Origin: Sphingomonas prati
Lineage (GTDB): Bacteria; Pseudomonadota; Alphaproteobacteria; Sphingomonadales; Sphingomonadaceae
Direction of reading: 5' to 3'
Length of the DNA: 64,000 bases
NCBI RefSeq assembly: GCF_014643515.1
Contig: NZ_BMJP01000003.1
Location: 248,001 to 312,000, forward strand
Shown: positions 45,517-54,151 of the stretch, one piece after another
Layout: every line of letters begins with the position of its first letter
How positions within the stretch are numbered: the stretch's first letter is position 1
Program-made: the position numbers and the translations under genes
Notes under the pieces: generated by a model
What the model saw: only the letters and a program-made list of their open reading frames with translations
Told to the model about the DNA's origin: nothing
Databases searched by the model: none

Positions 45517-45532
45517 ATAAAGATATCTTTAT
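45517..45532. promoter_or_regulatory. 16-bp palindrome ATAAAGATATCTTTAT, likely SahR operator
   Basis: ATAAAGAT and ATCTTTAT form a perfect palindrome between the divergent sahR-like and mlaA-like genes. Flanking GATATAA (45506-45512) and TTATATC (45529-45535) extend the symmetry in an overlapping register. ArsR-family proteins bind such AT-rich inverted repeats. From memory, this resembles the SahR motif. Confidence 0.7.
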
Positions 45533-45614
45533 ATCAGCGCAAGCGCCTTGTGCGCTCGGGGCGGCTGTGGCACCCGCCCGGCAGGGCAATAGAACGCCCG
45601 GATCGGATATAGTT

Positions 45615-46682
45615 ATGCGTACAGCCATCGCGACCTGCTCGGTCGCTTTCTTGCTCGGCGGGGTCTCGACAGTCGCCGTGGCGCAGACCACCCGCCCGGC
45701 CGCCGCCGCGCCGGCGTCCGTCGCGCAGCCGCAGGCTCCGGTCACCGCGACGACGACCTTGACGGCCCCCGACTCCACAGCGGCCGATGCCGGATTCGCG
45801 GCGGATGGCCTCGCTGCCGCTCCCGAACCGCGCGATCGCTATGAAAAGCTGAACCGCGGCATCTGGGGCTTCAACCAGTTCATCGATCGGATCATCCTGA
45901 AACCCGTGTCGTCCGGTTACCGCGCGGTCATTCCACGCGTCGCCCGCCGCGGGATCACGCGGGTCTTCAACAATCTCGGCGAACCCTGGTCGTTCGTGAA
46001 CAACATGCTTCAGGCCAAGCCGAAGCGCGCGCTCCGCAATCTTCGCCGCTTCGTCGTCAACACGACGATCGGAGTCGGCGGCCTCGCCGATCACGCGACG
46101 AAGATCGGCATCCGCCCGGCACCGGAGGATTTCGGTCAGACGCTGGCCGCATGGGGGATCAAGAACAGCGCCTATGTCGTGCTGCCCGTCTTCGGCCCGT
46201 CGACGGTGCGCGACGGCATCGGCACCGGCGTCGCGTTCGTCGCCGATCCGTACCAGATCGCGTTGAACCAGACGGATCTGTCGCTCTGGACGAAACGCGG
46301 CATCGGCATCGTCTCGCTGGTCAACGCGCGCGCGAACCTAACCGAAAGCGGCGCGGACAGCTTCCTGGCGTCCAGCCTCGATCCCTACGCCGCCGCCCGC
46401 TCCGCCTTCTGGCAGCGCCGCACCGCCGCGCTCGCCAACCAGGACGACGGCCCCGCAATCGGCGCGAACGCGACCAACTCGTCGGCGGCCGCGCCGATCA
46501 GCAGTCCGGCCCCGGCCGGCGACATCGCGCCGGATCCCTTCCTCGCCGACGACCCCGGCACCGATCCCGCCACGGGCGCCACGCCGCCCGCCGACGCGAC
46601 CGTGCCGCAGTCCGGTGCAGCAGCCATCAAGCCGCAGCCCATCGCATGGAACCGGCCAGCATCAACCTATGTTGTCAACTGA
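45615..46682 (+). CDS. mlaA: MlaA/VacJ-like outer-membrane lipid asymmetry protein
   Basis: This 355-aa protein matches MlaA in its core: DRYEKLNRGIWGFNQFIDRIILKP, NNLGEPWSFVNNMLQ, RFVVNTTIGVGGLAD, FGQTLAAWGIKNSAYVVLPVFGPSTVRDGIG. MlaA removes misplaced phospholipids from the outer leaflet of the outer membrane. Two differences: the signal peptide ends TVAVAQTT with no lipobox cysteine, so it is not an obvious lipoprotein, and there is a long Ala/Pro/Asp-rich C-terminal tail. The ATG at 45615 gives the signal peptide. It is divergent from the sahR-like gene and shares its palindrome region. Confidence 0.88.
   Translation: MRTAIATCSVAFLLGGVSTVAVAQTTRPAAAAPASVAQPQAPVTATTTLTAPDSTAADAGFAADGLAAAPEPRDRYEKLNRGIWGFNQFIDRIILKPVSSGYRAVIPRVARRGITRVFNNLGEPWSFVNNMLQAKPKRALRNLRRFVVNTTIGVGGLADHATKIGIRPAPEDFGQTLAAWGIKNSAYVVLPVFGPSTVRDGIGTGVAFVADPYQIALNQTDLSLWTKRGIGIVSLVNARANLTESGADSFLASSLDPYAAARSAFWQRRTAALANQDDGPAIGANATNSSAAAPISSPAPAGDIAPDPFLADDPGTDPATGATPPADATVPQSGAAAIKPQPIAWNRPASTYVVN
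46648..46673 (+). promoter_or_regulatory. Possible EcfG-type promoter inside the end of mlaA
   Basis: GGAAC is followed after 17 bases by TGTT, close to the EcfG consensus GGAAC-N16/17-CGTT, about 32 bases before the ATG of the small lipoprotein gene. It would give that gene its own stress-responsive start. Confidence 0.35.
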
Positions 46683-46704
46683 CCATATTGGGGAAGGACC
46701 CGCC

Positions 46705-47010
46705 ATGAAGAAGACCGTTTTCGCCACGACGATCCTGCTGTCCGCACTGACCGTGGCGGCCTGCAGCCCCACCGCGCAGAACGAAGCCGGCCAGGCCGCC
46801 AACGCGATCTCCGCCGACATCAACGCAACCGCGTCCGAAGCGACGGCCGACACGTCGAACGCGCTCGACGCGGCCGGGTCGAGCATCGACAACGGTGCCG
46901 CCGCACTCGGCGCCGCGACCGAGAACGTGATCGACAAGGCCGATGCCGAAGCCGACCGCACCGGTGCCGCGCTCGCCAACGGCGCGGAGGCCGTCGACAA
47001 CAGCATGTAA
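46705..47010 (+). CDS. Small alanine-rich lipoprotein
   Basis: This 101-aa protein has a lipoprotein signal ending LTVAACSPT, then a helical region rich in Ala, Asn, Asp and Thr (AGQAANAISADINATASEAT, then NALDAAGSSIDNGAAALGAA). It probably sits on the periplasmic face of the outer membrane. GGAAGGA precedes the ATG. The composition resembles stress-induced small lipoproteins, but no family is certain. Confidence 0.75.
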   Translation: MKKTVFATTILLSALTVAACSPTAQNEAGQAANAISADINATASEATADTSNALDAAGSSIDNGAAALGAATENVIDKADAEADRTGAALANGAEAVDNSM

Positions 47011-47226
47011 TCGACGCCCTGCACCGCCGCCGTGTCGTCCGTGACGCGGCGGCGGTTCCAAGAATGACTGCTTCGCCGTTTCAGAGGGCGGGACCGTACA
47101 TCTCCATCCTCGAACGAGCGGTCCGATGAGCTACAGCGGTAAAACCGGGGGTGGGAAAGACGCATAGGATCGCCTGACGGGACCGGGCAATCACGGCCGT
47201 TGCCAACGGCTTAAGAAACGCTTCCC

Positions 47227-48600
47227 ATGTCGGACACCCGGTTTCACGATACTCGTTCAGGCACCGAACAGCGCCTGCTCGAGCTGCAATCGAAGCGCGA
47301 GGCGCAACCGGCCGGGCCAACCGCGGATGTCGCGACGGAACCTCCGGCGGCGACCATCCCGACGATCGCCTATTTCACCAACGTCTACCCCAAACCCAGC
47401 CACACCTTCATCCGCACCGAGATCGCGGCGCTGGAGGCACAGGGGTTCGCGGTCGTCCGCATCACGATCCGCCCGCCGGCCGATCCGCTCGTCGATGCCG
47501 ACGACCGGACCGAGGCCGATCGCACCCAGCGACTGCTCGACCATGACACCGGCCCGCTAATCGCTGCCGTCTTGCGCCAGCTCCGCCGCAATCCCCGCAA
47601 TCTCCTCAGCGCCACCGCGACGCTGTTCGCCGCCCGCGCCGCATGGCTCACGCCGGTCCGCTCGCTCGCCTGTCTGGCGGAGGCATGCCGGCTCGTCGCC
47701 ATCGCGGACGCGCACGCCGTCAGGCACGTCCATGTCCATTTTGGGACGAACCCTGCCACCGTCGCCTGGCTGGCCAACCGCATCGCCGGGCTAAGTTACA
47801 GCATGACCGTCCACGGGCCGGATGAATATGACGCGCCCGTCGCGTGGCGGCTGCGCGAAAAGATCGCCGACGCGGCCTTCGTGGCAGCCGTGTCGGACTA
47901 TGGCCGGGCACAGCTGATGCGGTGGGCGGCACCCGCCGACTGGTCCAAGCTCCACGTCGTCCGCTGCGGCCTGCGCGGCGAGTGGTGGAGCTCACGCCGC
48001 ACGATTGAAGGCCCGACTGCGTCCACCGTCCTCGTCTGCGTCGCGCGCTTGAGCGCGCAAAAGGGCATCCCACTGCTGCTCGACGCCGCCGCCGCCCTCC
48101 TCGCACGCGGTCGCAAGTTCCAGCTCCGCATCGTCGGCGACGGCGAACTGCGTGCCGCGCTCGACGATGCCATCGCCGCACGCGGTCTCGGCCGGGTCGT
48201 TTGCCTGCTCGGCTGGCGCGATGCAGCGGCCGTGCGCGCTGAGATCCTGGGCGCCCGCTCGCTCGTCCTGCCCAGCTTCGCCGAAGGGTTGCCTGTCGTG
48301 CTGATGGAAGCACTCGCGATGGAACGCCCCGTCATAGCCACCGCGATCGCGGGGATTCCCGAACTGGTGGACGACGACTGCGGCTGGCTGATCCCCGCCG
48401 GATCCGTCGAGGCGCTCACCACGGCAATGGACGCCGCCCTTTCCGCCTCGCCCGTCGCGCTGCGGGCGATGGCGACATGCGGCCGCGCGCGGGTCCGGCG
48501 CGATCACGACGGCGACGTCAACGCCGGCCGCCTCGCCACCCTGCTGCGCGCCGCGTTGGCCCCGCCGCGTTCAGATACTCGCCGGCGGAATCATCCGTAG
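47227..48600 (+). CDS. Glycosyltransferase family 4 protein
   Basis: This 457-aa GT-B glycosyltransferase has an N-terminal acceptor domain (TIAYFTNVYPKPSHTFIRTEI, VHVHFGTNPATVAWL, LSYSMTVHGPDEYDAP) and a C-terminal nucleotide-sugar domain (VLVCVARLSAQKGIPLLL, LRIVGDGELRAAL, and the retaining E-x7-E motif in PSFAEGLPVVLMEALAM). It is the first gene of the polysaccharide locus on this side. The sugar is unknown. Its 3' end overlaps the convergent PhyH-like gene by 30 bp. Confidence 0.9.
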   Translation: MSDTRFHDTRSGTEQRLLELQSKREAQPAGPTADVATEPPAATIPTIAYFTNVYPKPSHTFIRTEIAALEAQGFAVVRITIRPPADPLVDADDRTEADRTQRLLDHDTGPLIAAVLRQLRRNPRNLLSATATLFAARAAWLTPVRSLACLAEACRLVAIADAHAVRHVHVHFGTNPATVAWLANRIAGLSYSMTVHGPDEYDAPVAWRLREKIADAAFVAAVSDYGRAQLMRWAAPADWSKLHVVRCGLRGEWWSSRRTIEGPTASTVLVCVARLSAQKGIPLLLDAAAALLARGRKFQLRIVGDGELRAALDDAIAARGLGRVVCLLGWRDAAAVRAEILGARSLVLPSFAEGLPVVLMEALAMERPVIATAIAGIPELVDDDCGWLIPAGSVEALTTAMDAALSASPVALRAMATCGRARVRRDHDGDVNAGRLATLLRAALAPPRSDTRRRNHP

Positions 48601-49533
48601 GAGAAGCGGGACCTGCCGCCACCAGAGCGCGCTGGTCAGCTGGCGCGGCGGCAGCCCGACGGACAGCTGCTTGATGTCGCGCCGCGACAGCCCGGTCCGT
48701 TCGCACAGAAACGGGTGTCGCGGCCGCTGCGCAAAATAGCTGTAGAAGATCGCCTTGCGATCCCGCGCCACCGCCGGCCGCCCGCGGTGGAAGAAGCGCG
48801 CCGTATCAGTGAACACGACGGTTCCGGCCGGCCCTTCGCACGACACGATGTCCGCTGCGTAGTCGGCGCCGAGCAGTTCCACCAGTTCGCGGTCGGACGA
48901 CAGTGCGTAACGGAACCCGCCCGCATCGTTCTGGCGCGAGTCCGACCGCGCGATCATCTCGAACGGCCCGCCCGCCCCGTCGACATCGTTCAGATAGACC
49001 GCGATCTTCAGCATGCGGCGGTCTTCCCAGTCGCGATGCCACTTGCGTGTCGAAATCTCGCGCCCGTCCGCGACCGTATAGTTGATGCACACCCCGTCAT
49101 ACGCCGCCGGCAACCCGATATAGGTTTCGGCGATGTCGAGCAGCCGATCCGACAAGCCCCAGGTAAACAGGTTGGGCGCCGTCATCATCTGCGGCGCCGG
49201 CACCACGTTGAACACCGCCCCCGCAGCGATCCGACGGTGCGCCTCGTCGGCGTGCGCGTCCGCCAGTTCCGTCGCACGCGCCAGCATGGCATCCGACCCG
49301 GACAGCCCGAGCGCCGCGATCGGCACCATCGCGATGCCGTCGCGCTCCAGTCCAGCTACGATCTGCGCATCGATCCCGTGCAGTCGCGGCCGTTTCGGCC
49401 GGAACGCGTCGACCGCGGCATCGTAGCGCGGCCCCATCATCCGCCGGACGGGTGCCAGGTTCATCAGCCGCAACGCGGTCCGGGCCGGCAGGTCACGCAG
49501 ACGGGCCATCGCCGCCCGACGCGTCTCAACCAC
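48571..49533 (-). CDS. Phytanoyl-CoA dioxygenase (PhyH)-like Fe(II)/2-oxoglutarate oxygenase
   Basis: This 320-aa protein has the double-stranded beta-helix iron site: His166 and Asp168 in KWHRDWED, distal His249 in ARFFHRGRP, and a basic residue (about Arg258) for 2-oxoglutarate. It should hydroxylate or otherwise oxidise a small substrate. It is the last gene of the operon Wza-barrel-Wzz-kinase-DegT-PhyH; its GTG start (49533) overlaps the DegT stop by eight bases, with ATG 49509 as an alternative. The position suggests an unusual sugar or lipid modification in the polysaccharide, which is inference. Confidence 0.8.
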   Translation of the reverse strand: MVETRRAAMARLRDLPARTALRLMNLAPVRRMMGPRYDAAVDAFRPKRPRLHGIDAQIVAGLERDGIAMVPIAALGLSGSDAMLARATELADAHADEAHRRIAAGAVFNVVPAPQMMTAPNLFTWGLSDRLLDIAETYIGLPAAYDGVCINYTVADGREISTRKWHRDWEDRRMLKIAVYLNDVDGAGGPFEMIARSDSRQNDAGGFRYALSSDRELVELLGADYAADIVSCEGPAGTVVFTDTARFFHRGRPAVARDRKAIFYSYFAQRPRHPFLCERTGLSRRDIKQLSVGLPPRQLTSALWWRQVPLLLRMIPPASI

Positions 49534-50671
49534 CGGTCATGATCCGCACGATGGTATCGACATCGTCCGGCGTGATCTCCGGATGGATCGGCAGACAGAT
49601 CACCTGCGCCGCGATCCGCCGCGCGTTCGGCATGGGCTTCCGCGCGGACGACAGGTCCTGATACCAGGGCATGTCCGACACCAGCGGGTGGAAGTAGCGC
49701 CGCGCCAGGATGCCGGAGCCCTGCAACCGCATCCACAACGCATCCCTGCTCTCGGGATAGTCCGGTTCAACCAGGATCGGAAAATAGGAGTGGTTGAGTG
49801 TCCATTTCGGCGACACCGGGAACGGACGGATCCCGGCGATGTCGGCCAGCTTGCTGCGGTACCGCGCGGCGATCGCCCCGCGCGCCGCGATCGACCGGTC
49901 GATGTAGCGCAGCTGCAACAGCCCGAACGCTGCCTGGAATTCGTTCATCTTCGCGTTCAGCGCCACTTCGGGAAGCACGCTATCCTGCACGAACCCGAAA
50001 TTGCGCAACTGGTCGATCCGCTGCTTGGTCCGGTAATCCGGCGACACGACCGCCCCGCCCTCAACCGTGTTGAAGACCTTCGTCGCATGAAAACTCAACG
50101 TCGCCATGTCACCCTGGCGTAGCAGGCTCTCGCCACCGTCGCGGACGCCGAACGCGTGGGCCGCGTCGTAGATCACCTTCAGCCCGTGGCGCGCGGCAAC
50201 CTCGGCGATCCCGGTGGTATCGCACGGCTGGCCAAAACAATGGACCGGCAGGATCGCGGTCGTGCGCAGCGTGACCGCCGCGGCGACCGCGGCGGGATCA
50301 AGGTTGCCGGTGATCGGATCGACATCCACGAACACCGGCACCGCCCCCACCAGCCGTAACGCATGCGCGGTCGCGACGAAGGTGAACGGCGTCGTGATCA
50401 CCTCGCCCCCGACACGCAGCGCGCGCAGCGCCAGCCACAGCGCGACCGTGCCGTTCGACACCAGCGACAGATGCGGCACGTCCAGATAGGCGGCGAGCCG
50501 CGCCTCCAGCTCCTCGTGCATCGCACCACTGTTGGTCAGCCATTTGCGTTTCCAGATTTCCTCCAGATACGGGACATATTCGTCCAGCGGCGGCATGAAC
50601 GGCTGCGTCACCAGCATCACGTTCGATGGGGCTGCCGGTGTCGGCAGCGCGATCTGGCCCGCGGCGGTCAT
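49526..50671 (-). CDS. DegT/DnrJ/EryC1/StrS-family sugar aminotransferase
   Basis: This 381-aa PLP enzyme places an amino group on a nucleotide-activated keto sugar. Visible: the phosphate-binding LSLVSNGTVALWLALRAL, cofactor Asp169 in IYDAAHAFG, and PLP-lysine Lys198 in LSFHATKVFNTVEGG. The ATG at 50671 follows a GGTGGGCGG stretch. It lies after the kinase gene (66-bp gap) in the export operon. No dTDP-sugar synthase or dehydratase genes are in the window, so the keto-sugar would come from elsewhere. Confidence 0.9.
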   Translation of the reverse strand: MTAAGQIALPTPAAPSNVMLVTQPFMPPLDEYVPYLEEIWKRKWLTNSGAMHEELEARLAAYLDVPHLSLVSNGTVALWLALRALRVGGEVITTPFTFVATAHALRLVGAVPVFVDVDPITGNLDPAAVAAAVTLRTTAILPVHCFGQPCDTTGIAEVAARHGLKVIYDAAHAFGVRDGGESLLRQGDMATLSFHATKVFNTVEGGAVVSPDYRTKQRIDQLRNFGFVQDSVLPEVALNAKMNEFQAAFGLLQLRYIDRSIAARGAIAARYRSKLADIAGIRPFPVSPKWTLNHSYFPILVEPDYPESRDALWMRLQGSGILARRYFHPLVSDMPWYQDLSSARKPMPNARRIAAQVICLPIHPEITPDDVDTIVRIMTGG

Positions 50672-50737
50672 GCCGCCCACCAACGTGCGATATCGGCATG
50701 GCTGGGCGCCGCATGGCGCGGTCCGGGGTCGAGGCGA

Positions 50738-51529
50738 TCATCCCTTGTCATAATAATATCCGTCCATGTTGCGGACGGATCGTCCCGTCAGCGATTTGTT
50801 CAGCACCGATCCGATCACCGGTGTGGGGCTGAGGATGCGCAGAGCTTGTGCGATGTCGCTGCCGCGCGTGCGGCCTTCCTCGACGATCATCAGCACCGCA
50901 TCGACGTTGCGCGCGATCAGCATGATGTCGTCCAGCACCAGCACCGGCGGCGTATCGACAATACAGATCGGTTGCGCCGGATGGTTCCGGATCGCGGTCA
51001 GGAACACCGCCAGCCGCGGCGCGGCCAGCAGGCTCGCGCTGTCGGCGCGCGACTCACGTGCGCCGTGGATCGTCAGGTCGGCCCCGGCAATGCGCGTCCC
51101 GGTCGACGGCCATGCCGCGGTTCCGTCCAGATAATCGTCGATACCGCTCGACGGCGTGATCCCGAACCGCCCGGCCAGCCGCGGGCGCCGCAGGTCCAAA
51201 TCGACCAGCACGGTCGGATGGATAAGGCTGAGCGCCGCCGCCAGGTTCGCCGTGACGAACGTCTTGCCGTTTTCCGGCTGCGTCGACGTCACCGCCAGAA
51301 TGCGCCCCCCCGGCCGGTGGAACCGGTGGAGGATCTGCGACCGCAGCAGGATGAAGCTGCGTGACCGGATATCGAGCGGGGCGAAACCGAACACGCCCGA
51401 CTCGGCCAGCAGGGCCCGGTTCAGCACCACCGCTTCCGTCGGCATGCAATCCGGCCTGACCCGACCGACCGGACGGTCGTGTGGCACGGTTGGCTCGGCC
51501 GTCATCTGGAGGACATCAGACCGGTTCAT
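50738..51529 (-). CDS. CpsD/CapB-type tyrosine kinase (exopolysaccharide BY-kinase)
   Basis: This 263-aa P-loop kinase has Walker A in TSTQPENGKTFVTANLAAAL, Walker A' in VLVDLDLRRPRL, and Walker B in ICIVDTPPVL. It ends MDGYYYDKG, a short tyrosine cluster for autophosphorylation. It lacks membrane helices, so it pairs with the adjacent Wzz/GumC protein to control chain length and export. Its start overlaps the end of the Wzz gene by 14 bp. Confidence 0.88.
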   Translation of the reverse strand: MNRSDVLQMTAEPTVPHDRPVGRVRPDCMPTEAVVLNRALLAESGVFGFAPLDIRSRSFILLRSQILHRFHRPGGRILAVTSTQPENGKTFVTANLAAALSLIHPTVLVDLDLRRPRLAGRFGITPSSGIDDYLDGTAAWPSTGTRIAGADLTIHGARESRADSASLLAAPRLAVFLTAIRNHPAQPICIVDTPPVLVLDDIMLIARNVDAVLMIVEEGRTRGSDIAQALRILSPTPVIGSVLNKSLTGRSVRNMDGYYYDKG

Positions 51530-52985
51530 GGGACCTCCACGGGGTCAACAGGCGGACGACGCCGGTGGCCACGCCACTGCGGTTGCCGGTTCGCAGCACC
51601 GGCACGGAGACGAGCGGCAACGCGCCCATCGACTGGATTACCCCGCCCTCGCCGTGGATCGCGCCGGTCAGGATCTCCCACGCGAGCAGCGCGACCATCC
51701 CGGCCCCCAGCCCCGCGACAATTCCGGCGGCGATCCGTGTCAGGCGGTCCGGACCGAGCGGATCGTTGGGCAGGCTGGGCGCGTCCACGACCGAGAACCG
51801 CTCCCCCTTGTCCTCCGACTGGAGGTTGGCGGCGACCTGCGCCTCCAGCTGCTTTTCGCGGATGTCCTGATACCGCATCTGCAGACTGGTATAGTCGCGC
51901 TCCAGGTTATTCAGTTCGTAGCTGGCCTGGGGGGCGAGCGAGGTCTTGTGTTCCATCCCCGATATCGACCGGACGAGGCCCGAACGCCGCTCCGCCAGCA
52001 TCCCGATCCGCGACCGGCCCGCGGCCACTTCCGCCGCGATCGCGCCGCCCCCGGCCGGTGCCGGCTGGCTACGGACCAGTTCCGCCTGCCGCGCCACCGC
52101 TTCGCGCGCCGCGATAACGTCGGGGAAATCATCGGCATAAACGCTGCTCAACTGGTTCAGCCGCTCTTCTGCGCGGCGCAGCGCCTCGGTCCCCTGTCGC
52201 GGCGTCGCGGCAATCTCCTGACCGCGCGCGGCAAGCAGGCCGTTCTGCTGCTGCAAGCCCTGCTGCTCGGCGTCGATCCGCGACACCTCCGCGCGCAGAC
52301 CCGCGCCCGATTGCGCGCTCATCGCCACCTGATCGGGCAAGGCGCCGGCATAACGCGCCTCGATCTCGCGGCGCTTGCCGGCCATCGTGACAAGCTGTTC
52401 GCGCAACTCGTCCGCCCGCCGGCCCAAGAACGACGCCGTGCCCGCCGCCTGCTCGGTCCGCAACTGCTTGTCGGCATTCAGGAACATCGCGGTCAGCCGC
52501 TCCGTCACCGCCTTCGCCTGCGCCGGATCGCGGTAGGTGAAGGACAGTCGGAACGCGATCGTGCTGCCGTTCGGCGCGGGCCCGGCACTGCCGTTCGTGC
52601 CGACCAGGTCGACGCTGATCGCCTGGCGCATCTGCGCGATGACGTTGTCCAGCGGCAGCCGCCGGCGCTCCTCCGGATACAGCCCCATCGTCGACACGAT
52701 CTGGCCAAGCGCGACGCGGCTCATGATCTGCTGACGGATCTTGGCGATCCGCTCATCAGCATAATTGGCCTGGGCCGCCGGCATTACGCTCGTCGGGATC
52801 TGCTGCGATGCGATCAGCAATGTCGACGACGACTGGTAGGCGGGTGTCATCAACAGGACCGCGCCGACCGAGATCGCGAGACCCAGCAGGACGGGGACGA
52901 TCAGCCACCAACGCCGGCGGTAGAGGATCGCGGCCATCTCGTTCAGGCCGAACGTGGCGGCGGGCGGGGCTTCGGTCTCGATCAT
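51516..52985 (-). CDS. Wzz/GumC-family chain-length and export protein
   Basis: This 489-aa inner-membrane protein has an N-terminal helix (WWLIVPVLLGLAISVGAVLL), a long periplasmic coiled-coil region (ADELREQLVTMAGKRREIEA, AEVSRIDAEQQGLQQQNGLL and others), the PNDPLGPDRL motif before the second helix (IAAGIVAGLGAGMVALLAWE), and a short cytosolic tail. This is the PCP-2a/GumC layout with the kinase as a separate gene. The ATG at 52985 overlaps the stop of the barrel gene (ATGA). Confidence 0.9.
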   Translation of the reverse strand: MIETEAPPAATFGLNEMAAILYRRRWWLIVPVLLGLAISVGAVLLMTPAYQSSSTLLIASQQIPTSVMPAAQANYADERIAKIRQQIMSRVALGQIVSTMGLYPEERRRLPLDNVIAQMRQAISVDLVGTNGSAGPAPNGSTIAFRLSFTYRDPAQAKAVTERLTAMFLNADKQLRTEQAAGTASFLGRRADELREQLVTMAGKRREIEARYAGALPDQVAMSAQSGAGLRAEVSRIDAEQQGLQQQNGLLAARGQEIAATPRQGTEALRRAEERLNQLSSVYADDFPDVIAAREAVARQAELVRSQPAPAGGGAIAAEVAAGRSRIGMLAERRSGLVRSISGMEHKTSLAPQASYELNNLERDYTSLQMRYQDIREKQLEAQVAANLQSEDKGERFSVVDAPSLPNDPLGPDRLTRIAAGIVAGLGAGMVALLAWEILTGAIHGEGGVIQSMGALPLVSVPVLRTGNRSGVATGVVRLLTPWRSHEPV

Positions 52986-54151
52986 CGCCGGTCCATCGCG
53001 TAAGTCAGCTGGAGGCCTCCGAACGCAGCGCCGATCCGCTCCCCGCCGATCAGCCGGCGGCGCAGATACTGGACCTGCGCCGATGCGGTCAGTGTGCTGC
53101 CGATCGTGCGTTCGAAGCGTGCGGTGGCACGGACCGCGTCGAACGACGGGACGATGTCGCCCTGGATCATCGCGCGCTGATATTCGCCCGAAAGGTCGAC
53201 GACGCTGCGGCGCCCGATCCGTTGCCGGTACGATGCGCCCGCGACCGCGCGCCGCTGCAATCCGCCCAGCCCGCTGATCTCGGAGTTCAGCGATCCGCGC
53301 ACGCACAGCACCGGACCGGGCAATGCGCGGCACAGGTCCGCTCGGCCGCTCAGCAGGGTCCGCGCCCGCTGGTCGACCGGCGCGTCCAACACCGCTTCGG
53401 TGCGGCTGCTGCTCCGCTCTGCGCCCAGTTCCGCGGTCGCGGTCCAGCCACCGCCCAGCTGCCGTTCGATCGTTCCGTAGAGCCGCTGTGTCGACAGGTC
53501 GGACGCACGCCGGGTCTTGCTGAACGTTGCACCGCCGCGCACACCGACCCGGGTGACCGGGTCAATACGCCGGACATAAGCCAGCCCCGCGTCCAGCGCG
53601 CGCGTATCGTCCAGCAGGTCGGTTCCGGTGAAACCGCTGCGTTCGTAGCCGATCTCCGGCCGGATTATCGTATAGGCATCGGGACTGATGATGGCGGACA
53701 GTCGCCCGCGATACGCCATGCGGATACTGCCCGGATCAGCGGCCGCCTCGACGCTGCTGGTCAGCAGGTCGACCGCTAGGTCGCGCGCGACGCCGGCCGA
53801 CGCCGTGATGGTCAGATATTCGCTGCGCCGAACCTCTCCGCTCGCATTCACCCGCCCGGTCACGAAATTGCCGTAACGCCGGCTGTACGCGCGATCGGTG
53901 ATCACCGCGTCCAGGTCGTAGCGCGATCCGTCGGCGGTGCGCACCGCGATGCTGGGTCGGACCGATGCCTCCACGCCCAATGCGCCCCGCTTCCGGCCGG
54001 GCAGCAGGAACGGGTTGTGCGATGCGAACACGCTCATGTCCGTCTCCAACCGCGATACGGTCTGTGCAGCGATCGGGCTGGCCAGGACCAGAGCGATCGC
54101 GGCCGCACCGCCAAAGGCGCAGCGGCGCGGATCATGGAATGACCAGGACAT
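52982..54151 (-). CDS. Outer-membrane barrel protein of the polysaccharide locus
   Basis: This 389-aa protein has a signal peptide (ALVLASPIAAQT) and many alternating strands (AVRTADGSRYDLDAVITDRA, YTIIRPEIGYERSG, WTATAELGAERSSS, GGLQLTYAMDRR), consistent with a 14-18-stranded barrel. Similar proteins sit beside Wza in sphingan loci and are thought to help export. The ATG at 54151 lies 20 bp inside the end of the Wza-like gene. Confidence 0.75.
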   Translation of the reverse strand: MSWSFHDPRRCAFGGAAAIALVLASPIAAQTVSRLETDMSVFASHNPFLLPGRKRGALGVEASVRPSIAVRTADGSRYDLDAVITDRAYSRRYGNFVTGRVNASGEVRRSEYLTITASAGVARDLAVDLLTSSVEAAADPGSIRMAYRGRLSAIISPDAYTIIRPEIGYERSGFTGTDLLDDTRALDAGLAYVRRIDPVTRVGVRGGATFSKTRRASDLSTQRLYGTIERQLGGGWTATAELGAERSSSRTEAVLDAPVDQRARTLLSGRADLCRALPGPVLCVRGSLNSEISGLGGLQRRAVAGASYRQRIGRRSVVDLSGEYQRAMIQGDIVPSFDAVRATARFERTIGSTLTASAQVQYLRRRLIGGERIGAAFGGLQLTYAMDRR

